This document shows, in pieces, positions 8,593 to 16,739 of a stretch of DNA of 37,710 bases (position 1 is its first letter; the number at the start of each line of letters is the position of its first letter). The DNA is taken from NCBI GenBank assembly GCA_017964025.1, contig JAGCST010000020.1, positions 1 to 37,710 on the forward strand, given 5' to 3'. Under the pieces are notes generated by a model, which was not told the DNA's origin, did not search any database, and saw only the letters and a list, made by a program, of their open reading frames with translations. The stretch comes from Candidatus Saccharimonadota bacterium (GTDB lineage: Bacteria; Patescibacteriota; Saccharimonadia; Saccharimonadales; Saccharimonadaceae). A program made the translations under genes and the position numbers.

Positions 8593-9372
8593 ATGAAAAT
8601 TGCAATACTTGGTGCGGGAGCGTTTGGTACGGCTCTCGGCGGAATTTTGGCCGATAATCATTATGATATTGATTATTATGACCCTAAATTCGGAAAAGAA
8701 AATTTATCAGATGTGTTGAATGGGGCAGATTATGTAGTATTATGTGCACCATCTAATGCAGTATCAAATATATTACCACTTTTACCAAAGGATATCTCGT
8801 TGATTATAGCGACCAAAGGTTTATTCGGTGATAAACTGTTTCATGATTTTAAAGATTATATGGTATTATCTGGTCCAGGTTTTGCGAATGATATCAAGGC
8901 TAAAAAAGAAACAAAATTTACTGTTACTGATGATCGGTTAGTAAAGTTGTTTAAAGCTAAGTATATTGTTTTTGATCAAACAGATGATAAAAATGGGGTA
9001 TTGATGTGCGGAGCACTTAAAAATGTTTATGCAATTTGGGCAGGTGTTCTAGGATTAAAACGAGATACGGCTAAATGGAAAAAATATATCAATGATGTAG
9101 TGAAAGAGATGAGAGATGTATTGGCGGCTAATGGGGCAAAAGGCGATACGGCGGGTTTAGTTTGTGGAATTTCTGATCTTAAATTAACATGTGATTATCC
9201 TTCGCGTAATTATGAATTTGGTGATAATTTGAGACTTGATCCAAATTTTGTATCTCAAAAAACGGTTGAAGGTTTGTCGGCACTAAGGAGACTAGAGAGT
9301 GGTGAAATTAAAATACCAAGTAAGGCTAACATACTAAAGAAGATAATTAAAGAAAGCTATAAATGGAATTAA
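8593..9372 (+). CDS. gpsA: Glycerol-3-phosphate dehydrogenase [NAD(P)+], shortened
   Basis: 259 residues, against about 330 for usual GpsA. Conserved parts are present: the dinucleotide motif GAGAFGTALG (7-16), ATKG, SGPGFANDI, the substrate-site GALKNVYAIWAG with its lysine, and late GISDLKLTCDYPSRNYEFG. The shortening appears spread through the N-terminal Rossmann part and linkers rather than as one broken end. It would make sn-glycerol 3-phosphate for lipid synthesis. Start by leaderless promoter. Its end overlaps the helicase start by 10 bases. The family is clear; activity with the reduced length is unproven. Confidence 0.8.
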   Translation: MKIAILGAGAFGTALGGILADNHYDIDYYDPKFGKENLSDVLNGADYVVLCAPSNAVSNILPLLPKDISLIIATKGLFGDKLFHDFKDYMVLSGPGFANDIKAKKETKFTVTDDRLVKLFKAKYIVFDQTDDKNGVLMCGALKNVYAIWAGVLGLKRDTAKWKKYINDVVKEMRDVLAANGAKGDTAGLVCGISDLKLTCDYPSRNYEFGDNLRLDPNFVSQKTVEGLSALRRLESGEIKIPSKANILKKIIKESYKWN

Positions 9373-12300
9373 ACCAAAAGCAAAAAGAGGCAGTAGAATA
9401 TCTAGATGGGCCTCTTTTAGTATTAGCTGGTCCTGGTACTGGTAAAACTCAATTGCTATCTGAAAAAGTAGCATATATTTTAAAAAATACTGATACTAAT
9501 CCAGAGAATATTTTATGTATGACATTTACCGAGACTGGAGCGATGAATATGCGCGAACGTCTTAAAACTATTATTGGCGCAGATGGCTCTAAAGTAAATG
9601 TGAATACTTACCATGCATTTGGTTCGGATATTTTAGCTCAATATAGAAATTATTCTGAAGACTATAATCGTAAATTAGATTCTGCAATTGATGAAGTAAC
9701 GCAGTATAAGATCGTACGAGATATTCAGGCGAGTTTAAACGGCGGAGATATTTTACGCGGGGACTCAGTTAAAGATATTATTTCGGTGATATCGTCTGCA
9801 AAATCAGCTGGACTTTCTGCAAAAGACTTAGAAAAAATTGCTGTTCAGAATTTTGAAGATTCTGAGGTTTTGTCGAAAGCAATTTCGCCATTGTTGAAGA
9901 ATATTGTACCTAAGAATTATAAAGCTTCTTTTGATAATGCATATCAGCCAATTTATGAAATGTTGAAAGATTACACCGATTTGAAACCAATTTTAAAAAA
10001 TGTAGAACGTTCAATTGGTGGAATGGCAAGAGATTTAAAAGATGCTATTGTTGAAGCAAAAAGTATTGAGAGCATTAAAATTTTATCGGCTTGGAAAGAT
10101 AAATATTTTGAAAAAGATGGTAAAAACAATTATAAACTAAAAGATCGTATCGCTAATAAAAAGTTATTATCATTAGCTAACATAATGAAAATTTACGATG
10201 CATTTTTGCATGAAAATGGGTTGTATGATTTTGATGATATGATTATGGAAGCTTTGAATTTCTTAAAGAAGGACGCCGGATTTAAGGCGACGCTTTCTGA
10301 ACGTTATCAATATATTATGCTGGATGAATTTCAAGATACTAATCCTATGCAATTTGCAATTATCAAAGAATTGACAGATTATGAAAAACCAATTGTGATG
10401 GCAGTGGGTGATGATGATCAGGCGATTTATGAATTTCAGGGTGCGCTTTCGACAAATTTGACTGATTTTCAACGACATTATCAAGCTCACGTGATTCCAT
10501 TGATAGAAAATTATAGAAGTACTCAAGAGATTTTAGATTTTTCACGTCATATTATAAATCAGGCGCCGGATCGCTTTGCGGATAAAGAATTAGTAGCTCA
10601 TAAAAAATCTCCTAAAAAATCACAAATTTATCGACATGAATTTTTATCCTCAGATATGGAATATGGTTTTATCGCTGATAAGATTGCTGAATTGGTGCAT
10701 GCTGGGGTTCCACAGACTGAAATTGCAATTATTTCATATAAATCTAAATATTTTATGCCGCTATTACCATATCTAAAGTCAAAGCCAGAAATTAACATAG
10801 CCTATGAAAAGAAAAATAATTTGCTTGAAGATGAAAGAATGCATGAGATTTTGACAATTGCAAAATATGTATATGAGATTGCTAACGAGAAAAGGCCGAC
10901 GGTTTCTACTTTGGAAATCCTTTCATATCCGTTTTTAGGGTTGCCAGTTCTTGAGGTAATCAAGATTATGTCGAAAGCTAGGAGCGAAAAGAAGGCAGTT
11001 TTTGATGTATTGACAGAATCTGAAGATACTAAAATTCGAAATGTAACAGAGTGGTTGTCAGCTTTAGTTGCGAAATCTTTCAATGAGCCATTAGAGATGT
11101 TCTTGGATTATTTGATTGGTACAGCTGAACTTAATGGTTATCGTTCGCCATTTTTGGAATATTATTCAAAGGAAGAATATTCGGCTTTTTCATTATACGA
11201 AAATTTGGCTGCGTTGAGAGGAAAACTATTAAAACATTTTGGTGAAAAGAGTTTGAAATTAGTAGATTTAGTTCAAATGTTGGAAGATTATGAATCTGCT
11301 GATATGCCAATAAATACTACTTCGCCATATAAAGATGCAGATGAGGCTGTTTCGGTATTGACAGCACATAAAGCAAAAGGTTTGGAATTTTCATATGTAT
11401 TTATTATTTCGGCAGATCACTCTGCTTGGGGGCGTGGTAAGGGCAACAATACTAGGTTAAGTTTGCCAAAAAATTTAATGCAGATTCGCCACACCGGTCT
11501 TACGGATGGAGAAAAATTACGAATACTATATGTATCACTTACTCGTGCTAAACACACTCTTTATATTACAAATTCGTTACATGATTTTAATAATAAAAGT
11601 CCAGAGAGGTTAGAATATTTAAATGAATATGTATCTGGTGATAAAGTTTATTCTGAATTTTTGCCAGATAAAATTATAGAAACACATTATGAAGCGAGCG
11701 CTGAAGTTTCTTCCGAAAAGAATCTAAAAAATTGGTTAATTCCATATGTAAAAGCAACTCCAGATATGAAAGCAATCTATCGCAGTAAGGTCGCAAAATG
11801 GCGAATGTCAGCCTCTGCTTTGACTTCGTTTATAGATATCGTATATGCTGGACCAGAGGCGTTTTTCTGCTCATATATACTACAAGCTCCGAGAGAGCCT
11901 GAGACAGAAGCATTAGCCTATGGTGATTTGATACATAAAACTTTTGAAAAGGTAACAAAGGCCGGATTTGATAATGAACAAGCGATAGAATTTTTCTTAC
12001 AGGAATTAGATAAAAAGGAACTTTCGGTGGATATATTGCAAAAAATTTGCGAAAAAGGGCCACAAGATTTAGCAATTGCTTTGAGGGCTTTTGGTGAAAT
12101 GTTAAGAAGCGGCAAAGCTGAGGTTGATTTTGGTGTAGAAAGACTTTCGATCGCTGGTGTACCTGTAACTGGTAAAATTGATCATATTTCTATAGATGAA
12201 GATACTAAGACAATTGAGATTTATGATTTTAAGACTGGCGGATACCATAAAGAGAAATGGCGAAGCCATGCGACTCTATATAAATATATGTTACAACTTG

Positions 12301-12584
12301 GTTTTTATAAGTTATTACTTAATAATTCAACCACTTATCGTAAGTATCGAGTAGAACGAGCCCATATTTTATTTGTCACTCCTGATAAGGATGGAGAAGT
12401 TTATGATAAAATATATGAATTTAATGATAAAGATGAACAAGAATTAATAGATATAATGAAAGTTGTTTATAAATTAGTATCGACATTAAAATTCTTAGAT
12501 GACGAAGATATATTTGTCCCTGCAGATAATAGCTTGGGGCTTAAAGATATTAAGGAATTTATCGCGCTCTTGCTTGCTAAATAG
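9363..12584 (+). CDS. UvrD/Rep-type helicase fused to a RecB-like nuclease
   Basis: 1073 residues. Superfamily 1A helicase motifs run in order: Q-motif LNQKQKEAVEY, Walker A GPGTGKT (about 23-29), TFTETGA, motif II DEFQDTNPMQ (about 321), GDDDQAIYEFQGA, LIENYRS, VLTAHKAKGLEF and motif VI LYVSLTRAKH (about 721). The C-terminal 250 residues carry a PD-(D/E)xK RecB-family nuclease: GDLIHKTFE, GKIDHIS (about 936), IYDFKTGG (about 953) and a following tyrosine. Helicase plus nuclease in one chain resembles AddA/AddB-type end processing, so a role in double-strand break repair is inferred. It has no Fe-S cysteine cluster that I can see. The ATG lies inside the end of the gpsA-like gene. Confidence 0.88.
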   Translation: MELNQKQKEAVEYLDGPLLVLAGPGTGKTQLLSEKVAYILKNTDTNPENILCMTFTETGAMNMRERLKTIIGADGSKVNVNTYHAFGSDILAQYRNYSEDYNRKLDSAIDEVTQYKIVRDIQASLNGGDILRGDSVKDIISVISSAKSAGLSAKDLEKIAVQNFEDSEVLSKAISPLLKNIVPKNYKASFDNAYQPIYEMLKDYTDLKPILKNVERSIGGMARDLKDAIVEAKSIESIKILSAWKDKYFEKDGKNNYKLKDRIANKKLLSLANIMKIYDAFLHENGLYDFDDMIMEALNFLKKDAGFKATLSERYQYIMLDEFQDTNPMQFAIIKELTDYEKPIVMAVGDDDQAIYEFQGALSTNLTDFQRHYQAHVIPLIENYRSTQEILDFSRHIINQAPDRFADKELVAHKKSPKKSQIYRHEFLSSDMEYGFIADKIAELVHAGVPQTEIAIISYKSKYFMPLLPYLKSKPEINIAYEKKNNLLEDERMHEILTIAKYVYEIANEKRPTVSTLEILSYPFLGLPVLEVIKIMSKARSEKKAVFDVLTESEDTKIRNVTEWLSALVAKSFNEPLEMFLDYLIGTAELNGYRSPFLEYYSKEEYSAFSLYENLAALRGKLLKHFGEKSLKLVDLVQMLEDYESADMPINTTSPYKDADEAVSVLTAHKAKGLEFSYVFIISADHSAWGRGKGNNTRLSLPKNLMQIRHTGLTDGEKLRILYVSLTRAKHTLYITNSLHDFNNKSPERLEYLNEYVSGDKVYSEFLPDKIIETHYEASAEVSSEKNLKNWLIPYVKATPDMKAIYRSKVAKWRMSASALTSFIDIVYAGPEAFFCSYILQAPREPETEALAYGDLIHKTFEKVTKAGFDNEQAIEFFLQELDKKELSVDILQKICEKGPQDLAIALRAFGEMLRSGKAEVDFGVERLSIAGVPVTGKIDHISIDEDTKTIEIYDFKTGGYHKEKWRSHATLYKYMLQLGFYKLLLNNSTTYRKYRVERAHILFVTPDKDGEVYDKIYEFNDKDEQELIDIMKVVYKLVSTLKFLDDEDIFVPADNSLGLKDIKEFIALLLAK

Positions 12585-12655
12585 TTTCAAAAATAGTAGA
12601 ATTTAAAAAAATATTACTTTTTTTTAGAACTTTATGTAGAAAGGGGGTGAAGTGA

Positions 12656-12811
12656 TTGATTATCATCAAAGATTTGACTATGGGAACTTCCTATGCGTTT
12701 GTAGCAACAAGAGAAGGATATTTCGCTGCTGATGCTAAAATCCAAGAGATTATTGGCATGGGACATCGAGTCGGTGGCGATGTGGCAAAAGTGCGTAACT
12801 ATGTAGGCTAA
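12656..12811 (+). CDS. Small unlisted ORF, 51 residues
   Basis: An ORF opening with TTG (12656) and a strong Shine-Dalgarno-like AAAGGGGG 9 bases upstream; an in-frame ATG lies at 12680. The product has a regular sequence with stretches GTSYAFVATREGYFAA and GHRVGGDVAKVRNYVG, without stop-rich or low-complexity character, and the gap between the helicase and L33 genes is otherwise empty. I do not recognise the family. An intrinsic terminator follows 33 bases later. It could be a true small protein or a chance ORF; the Shine-Dalgarno and terminator framing favour a gene. Confidence 0.5.
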   Translation: MIIIKDLTMGTSYAFVATREGYFAADAKIQEIIGMGHRVGGDVAKVRNYVG

Positions 12812-12844
12812 TCGTTAGATTCTGGTGATAACACACTTTATACC

Positions 12845-12874
12845 ATAGCAAGACACCCTAGTCTTGCTATTTTC
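12845..12874 (+). terminator. Intrinsic terminator before rpmG
   Basis: ATAGCAAGAC, six-base loop, GTCTTGCTAT and a short T-rich tail. A 10-bp perfect stem ending the small ORF transcript. Confidence 0.75.
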
Positions 12875-12892
12875 TTGTAAGTGTGGTAAAAT
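12864..12892 (+). promoter_or_regulatory. Promoter of rpmG
   Basis: TTGCTA (12864-12869), 17 bases, TAAAAT (12887-12892), then 11 bases to the ATG at 12904. The leader would be only a few bases and there is no Shine-Dalgarno. The -35 lies inside the right arm of the preceding terminator. Confidence 0.5.
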
Positions 12893-12903
12893 AATCTTTA
12901 ATT

Positions 12904-13113
12904 ATGGCAAAGAAGAATAATACTAAGAGGAAGTTGGTTGGGCTCGTCTCTGAGGAGTCTGGTGTTCGTGCTTACTATACTAAAAAGAATACGATGAATA
13001 CACCAGATAAGCTTTCATTGAAGAAATACGACCCAGTACTTCGCAAGCATGTCGTCTTTACTGAGACTAAAAAGAATCTCGGTCGAAACGAAGTTAAAGA
13101 AAAGAAACGTTAA
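12904..13113 (+). CDS. rpmG: 50S ribosomal protein L33 (bL33)
   Basis: 69 residues. The segment [20 protein letters not shown] and the [19 protein letters not shown] stretch are diagnostic of bL33. It lacks the four zinc cysteines, so it is the C-minus type. It is slightly longer than the usual 50-55 residues, with a basic C-terminal extension. It is not next to other ribosomal genes. The promoter is near-leaderless, and a hairpin terminator shared with the convergent GH57 gene follows. Confidence 0.95.
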   Translation: MAKKNNTKRKLVGLVSEESGVRAYYTKKNTMNTPDKLSLKKYDPVLRKHVVFTETKKNLGRNEVKEKKR

Positions 13114-13140
13114 AATAATCCCTCTAAGGGGATTATTTTT
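13114..13140 (+). terminator. Terminator between rpmG and the GH57 gene
   Basis: AATAATCCC, loop, GGGATTATT followed by T-run. It overlaps the last codons of the minus-strand GH57 gene and may also stop transcription from that side. Confidence 0.8.
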
Positions 13141-14326
13141 TTATTCTAAATTCTATATCGCGAAGGACATTCATAAAATACATAAATGACTCGTAAGGTG
13201 ATGCGTAGGCAGAGAAATAAGCGTGGACGTCACCATCATTCCAATATTTAGTACACATTGAATATGGATGATCAGAAGTAGTGAGATAGCGCCAGTCAGC
13301 TATTAGTTGACCATCATTAGTTGAAAGAATTTGGTCGCGTAGATTATATAATTCTTGCATAGCTGAAACTTGCATCTTATTGGAGAGCCAAGCCGAGAGG
13401 TCACGCTCGGTGTCTGCCCAAGTGATAGTATCGGGCATGGAAATTTCATCAGCTGGTTCGTATAAATCACAGGCTTCAGAGACAGTGACGAATTTATTTT
13501 CATATTTAGATAGCCAATCTGGTATAAAGGCATTCATGAAATTAAAAATGCCAGTATCTTCCCATTGATGTTCACCGAAGGTTTCAAAATCCATAAACAA
13601 ATTGATGAGATTACCGCGTAAACAATCCATGTTAATCCAATCAGTATATTTTGGCACAGTAAGTGGCCATTCTGCCCAGGCGCGATTAGAAAAACGGAAG
13701 GCGATATCGTCTGATAGTCGGTAATTTTTGAGTAGAAGTTTAATATTTTCGCAGCCAGCTGGACGATAGACATGGTTTGGACTACGCCATCCTAAAATTT
13801 TGTCCCAACCTTCGGCTAATATACCTTTATAACCTTTTTCATCGGCCCACTTAGCTAAACTATCATTATAGGCAAACTCAGTGTTGCGAAAGACTTTAGG
13901 TGTGACACCAAATAATCGTTCGATTTTTTGAGAATGCATAAGAACTTGGTCATTAAATTCATCTAAATTATAGAAATAGGCTAGGGAATGGTAGTAGGTT
14001 TCACCGACAATTTCGGCCTGCCCGCTTTTAACCATACGATCAATCTGAGCGATTAATTCTGGCGCCCATCTTTCAGCCTGTTCGAGCCAGGTGCCGGTAA
14101 TCGAGAAAGATACCTTAAATTCTGGAAATCTTTGCATATTATTTTCAAGCAAGTTCAACATTGGGCGATAGCTTTTGTTAGCTACCTTTTTAAAAATGCG
14201 CTCGTTTGATTGTCTGCTATCATAATGATCATTATAATAATTAGAATCATTAGCAACGTCAAAAATTGAATATTCACGATAGCGAATTGGCTGATGTATG
14301 TGAAGATATAAGCAAATTGCTCGCAC
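13133..14326 (-). CDS. GH57 family alpha-glucan hydrolase or branching-type enzyme
   Basis: 397 residues, compact for GH57. Family motifs in order: HIHQP (9-13), GETYYHSLA (109-117), nucleophile region FRNTEFAYND with E150, and acid/base region MDFETFGEHQ with D246. It has no signal peptide, so it is cytoplasmic. It starts with GTG one base after the stop of the upstream GT4 gene, so the two are in one operon. GH57 includes alpha-amylases, 4-alpha-glucanotransferases and branching enzymes; the short length and GT partner suggest work on an internal alpha-glucan, but the exact reaction cannot be decided from sequence. Confidence 0.85.
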   Translation of the reverse strand: MRAICLYLHIHQPIRYREYSIFDVANDSNYYNDHYDSRQSNERIFKKVANKSYRPMLNLLENNMQRFPEFKVSFSITGTWLEQAERWAPELIAQIDRMVKSGQAEIVGETYYHSLAYFYNLDEFNDQVLMHSQKIERLFGVTPKVFRNTEFAYNDSLAKWADEKGYKGILAEGWDKILGWRSPNHVYRPAGCENIKLLLKNYRLSDDIAFRFSNRAWAEWPLTVPKYTDWINMDCLRGNLINLFMDFETFGEHQWEDTGIFNFMNAFIPDWLSKYENKFVTVSEACDLYEPADEISMPDTITWADTERDLSAWLSNKMQVSAMQELYNLRDQILSTNDGQLIADWRYLTTSDHPYSMCTKYWNDGDVHAYFSAYASPYESFMYFMNVLRDIEFRIKK

Positions 14327-14327
14327 G

Positions 14328-15557
14328 TTAATGATTCCTCTTATGTTTTATGATTCTATTATAAATCTTTAAACATTTTTTTGCAACTTGATTCCATGAA
14401 ATTTTTCTGTATTCGTTTTGCACATTTTCTTGCAAAGATTCTTTTAGAGCGGAATTGTTTGCTACTGCCAATATCTCGTCGGCAAGTTTTTGTTTATCCC
14501 AGAAATCGTACTTAAGAGCAGACCAAATAATTTCAGAAACTCCAGATTGGTTGGTGAGAATTAATACATCACCATGATGTGCTGCTTCTAAAGCGGTAAG
14601 TCCGAAAGGTTCTGAAACTGAACTCATGACAAATATATCAGCTAATGTATAGATGTCTCGTAATTTTTTGCCACGAATAAAACCGGTAAAAATAACGTTC
14701 TTAGCAATACCTAATTCTGCGGCCATATTAATAAGCTCATTGCGTTCTTCACCATCTCCGGCAAAGATAAAGATTAATTTGGGATTTTTGGAAATTGCGA
14801 GAGCAGCCGCACGCATAAGATTTGGTAGACCTTTTTGAATTGTAAAGCGACCTACAGTAGAAATAATGGTGTGTCCAGATTGTTTGAGGCTTTCAATGTA
14901 ACGATATGTTTTTTCATCGAAACAATAATTGCCTTTATCATAATTCTCATCGAGAGAATTATAAACTACGTCAATTTTAGAAAGTGGAATGCGATATTTG
15001 TCATGAATAATACGTTTAGTAGTTTCGGAGACTGCGATAATACGGTCCGCCATCATTAAACCTTCATACTCAATTTCATGAATTAAAGGATTACCAGAAT
15101 GCATACCAGCGCGATCAAACTCAGTAGCGTGTACGTGAGCAATTAATGGTACGTTGTGTCCTTTTTTGGCAATAATGCCAGCTTCATAAGTAAGCCAGTC
15201 ATGTGCATGAACGACGTCAGGTCGATGATTCTTGAGATATTTATCAACATAATCGCAATATTGTTTTTGAATTTCGCGAATAGATACTAAAACTTCTTTA
15301 TCTACGCTTGGGATTAATTCTTCAAGAACATTCATGGAAGCATATGAGCCTCCACCGTAACGATAGATTGGGTCTAAATGAGTAGCTGGTAATATTTTCA
15401 TAAAGTTAGCATCTGGATGATCGGCATCATATGGCACTACGAATTCGATGTTAACGCCTTGCCTTGCTAAGGCTTTTGCCAAGTTAAAACAGGCGACTCC
15501 AAGACCTCCGCTATTATGCGGTGGAAGTTCCCAACCTAACATAAGTATTTTCATCAT
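14328..15557 (-). CDS. GT4-type glycosyltransferase (glycogen synthase-like)
   Basis: About 409 residues with a GT-B fold. The N-terminal glycine-rich LGWELPPHNSGGLG, the VVHAHDWLTYEAG motif and AHVHATEFDR are present. In the C-terminal half the donor-site motifs are TVGRFTIQKGLPNLM and SEPFGLTALEAAHHG (the E-x7-E motif). The segments resemble bacterial GT4/GT5 alpha-glucan synthases that use nucleotide-glucose. Two adjacent ATG codons (15557 and 15554) follow the -10; the second fits leaderless initiation better. Together with the GH57 gene it suggests a small alpha-glucan (glycogen-like) pathway. The donor and acceptor are not proven. Confidence 0.82.
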   Translation of the reverse strand: MMKILMLGWELPPHNSGGLGVACFNLAKALARQGVNIEFVVPYDADHPDANFMKILPATHLDPIYRYGGGSYASMNVLEELIPSVDKEVLVSIREIQKQYCDYVDKYLKNHRPDVVHAHDWLTYEAGIIAKKGHNVPLIAHVHATEFDRAGMHSGNPLIHEIEYEGLMMADRIIAVSETTKRIIHDKYRIPLSKIDVVYNSLDENYDKGNYCFDEKTYRYIESLKQSGHTIISTVGRFTIQKGLPNLMRAAALAISKNPKLIFIFAGDGEERNELINMAAELGIAKNVIFTGFIRGKKLRDIYTLADIFVMSSVSEPFGLTALEAAHHGDVLILTNQSGVSEIIWSALKYDFWDKQKLADEILAVANNSALKESLQENVQNEYRKISWNQVAKKCLKIYNRIIKHKRNH

Positions 15558-15562
15558 ATTCT

Positions 15563-15571
15563 ATTTTAGCA
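15563..15571 (-). promoter_or_regulatory. Extended -10 box, leaderless start of the GT4-GH57 operon
   Basis: On the minus strand TGCTAAAAT, with 5 bases to the first ATG (15557) and 8 to the second (15554). Confidence 0.6.
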
Positions 15572-15627
15572 TAAATTTTATGAATTGTGCAAGAAATATG
15601 ATAAAATTTATTAAAGAACTTTTATGT

Positions 15628-15703
15628 AGGGGTATAGCTCAGTTGGTAGAGCACTGGTCTCCAAAACCAGGTGTCGGGGGTTCAAGTCCCTCTGCCCCTG
15701 CCA
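15628..15703 (+). tRNA. tRNA-Trp (CCA)
   Basis: 76 bases with encoded CCA. Acceptor AGGGGTA/TGCCCCT, anticodon stem CTGGT/ACCAG, loop CTCCAAA, anticodon CCA (Trp). D-arm AGCTCAGTTGGTAGAGC and T-arm GTTCAAG are standard. Confidence 0.97.
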
Positions 15704-15739
15704 TATTTATACAGGAGTGATTCAGCTTCTGTTTTTTAA

Positions 15740-15748
15740 TGCTATAAT
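15740..15748 (+). promoter_or_regulatory. Extended -10 box, leaderless start of first DUF3137 gene
   Basis: TGCTATAAT followed by 6 bases and ATG at 15755. Confidence 0.65.
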
Positions 15749-15754
15749 TAATTT

Positions 15755-16660
15755 ATGGATTTTAATGAAGTTGAAGAAGCTCGTGTTGCAAGCGCAAAGA
15801 AAATAATAAGAGTTAATACTATTACTGTTATTATCTTTTTGGTATCAGTTTTAATAGGTGCTACATTGAGTGGAATTGGATTAGGCTTAATTCTAGTATT
15901 CTTTCTTTCTTTTGCGATTGCCGTATCTTTTTATTTGTTATATCATATTTTTTCTTATGATGATGAATTAAATAGATATAAAAATGTATATAAATCATAT
16001 TTTGTTGAGCAGAGTCTAAAAAATACATTTGACAATCTAATATATAGTCGTGATTCTGGTATTGATAGCAATTTGGTTTTAAATACTGGAATGATTGGCG
16101 AAGGTGATTTGTCTTCAAATGACTTTGTCTCTGGTAATTATCATGGCGTTATTTTTTCGCAAGCAGATGTATCAATTACGGTTAATGCTGTTGATGGCTA
16201 TAGTGTTGTATTTCAAGGACGTTGGATGATTTTTGAATTTCCTAAAAAATTCGCATATCGAGTTGAGGTTGTACAAAATGATTTTCCAGATAAGAAAGTA
16301 CCAGAAGTTGGCCCAAGTGGGCGTAAATTTGAGAAATATGTTGTAGAATCACCTAGATTTCATGACAAATTTGAAATATATGCTGAAAGTGGGCTGGAGG
16401 CCTTCCATGTGTTAGATCCCGCCTTAATTAATCGTATCGAAATACTCAGCGATAACTGTAAAGGGAAGATGCTTCTTTGTTTTGTTGATAACAAGCTACA
16501 TTTTGCATTACATAATAGGAATGATGCATTTGAACCGCCTGATCCAAGAAAAAAGATTGATGAGGAGATTGAATTTAAAAAAGTGAACAATGAACTTAAA
16601 ACTATAGTAAACTTCATAGATTATTTAAAAATGAATAATAAAATCTTTATTAAGAAGTAG
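15755..16660 (+). CDS. DUF3137-like membrane protein, copy 1
   Basis: 301 residues. Two membrane segments (about 24-44 and 47-67) are followed by a soluble domain of about 230 residues. That domain has features of DUF3137: FQGRWMIFEF, a KFEIYAESGLEAFHVLDP segment and LLCFVDNKLHFAL. It has no known catalytic motif. It is the first of two tandem paralogues; the second (16740-17657) is clearly related along the whole length. The family has no established role. Leaderless start chosen from the -10 spacing. Confidence 0.75.
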   Translation: MDFNEVEEARVASAKKIIRVNTITVIIFLVSVLIGATLSGIGLGLILVFFLSFAIAVSFYLLYHIFSYDDELNRYKNVYKSYFVEQSLKNTFDNLIYSRDSGIDSNLVLNTGMIGEGDLSSNDFVSGNYHGVIFSQADVSITVNAVDGYSVVFQGRWMIFEFPKKFAYRVEVVQNDFPDKKVPEVGPSGRKFEKYVVESPRFHDKFEIYAESGLEAFHVLDPALINRIEILSDNCKGKMLLCFVDNKLHFALHNRNDAFEPPDPRKKIDEEIEFKKVNNELKTIVNFIDYLKMNNKIFIKK

Positions 16661-16724
16661 AGTTTTTAATAGCATAGTTAAAGTTTATCAAAACTTATTG
16701 ACAGATATATGTTATATTCTATTG

Positions 16725-16733
16725 TGCTATAAT
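16725..16733 (+). promoter_or_regulatory. Extended -10 box, leaderless start of second DUF3137 gene
   Basis: TGCTATAAT followed by 6 bases and ATG at 16740. This placement rejects the longer ORF beginning at 16698, since bases 16698-16739 would be promoter. A TTGACA at 16698-16703 is 24 bases from the -10, too far to be its -35. Confidence 0.65.
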
Positions 16734-16739
16734 ATACTT

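Noticed and set aside
14653-15059. Plus-strand ORFs inside the GT4 gene.
   Set aside because: Shadows of a clearly coding minus-strand gene, no Shine-Dalgarno or family features.
15448-15720. 90-residue plus-strand ORF ending across the tRNA-Trp gene.
   Set aside because: It reads through the tRNA and the antisense start of the GT4 gene, so it is not a gene.
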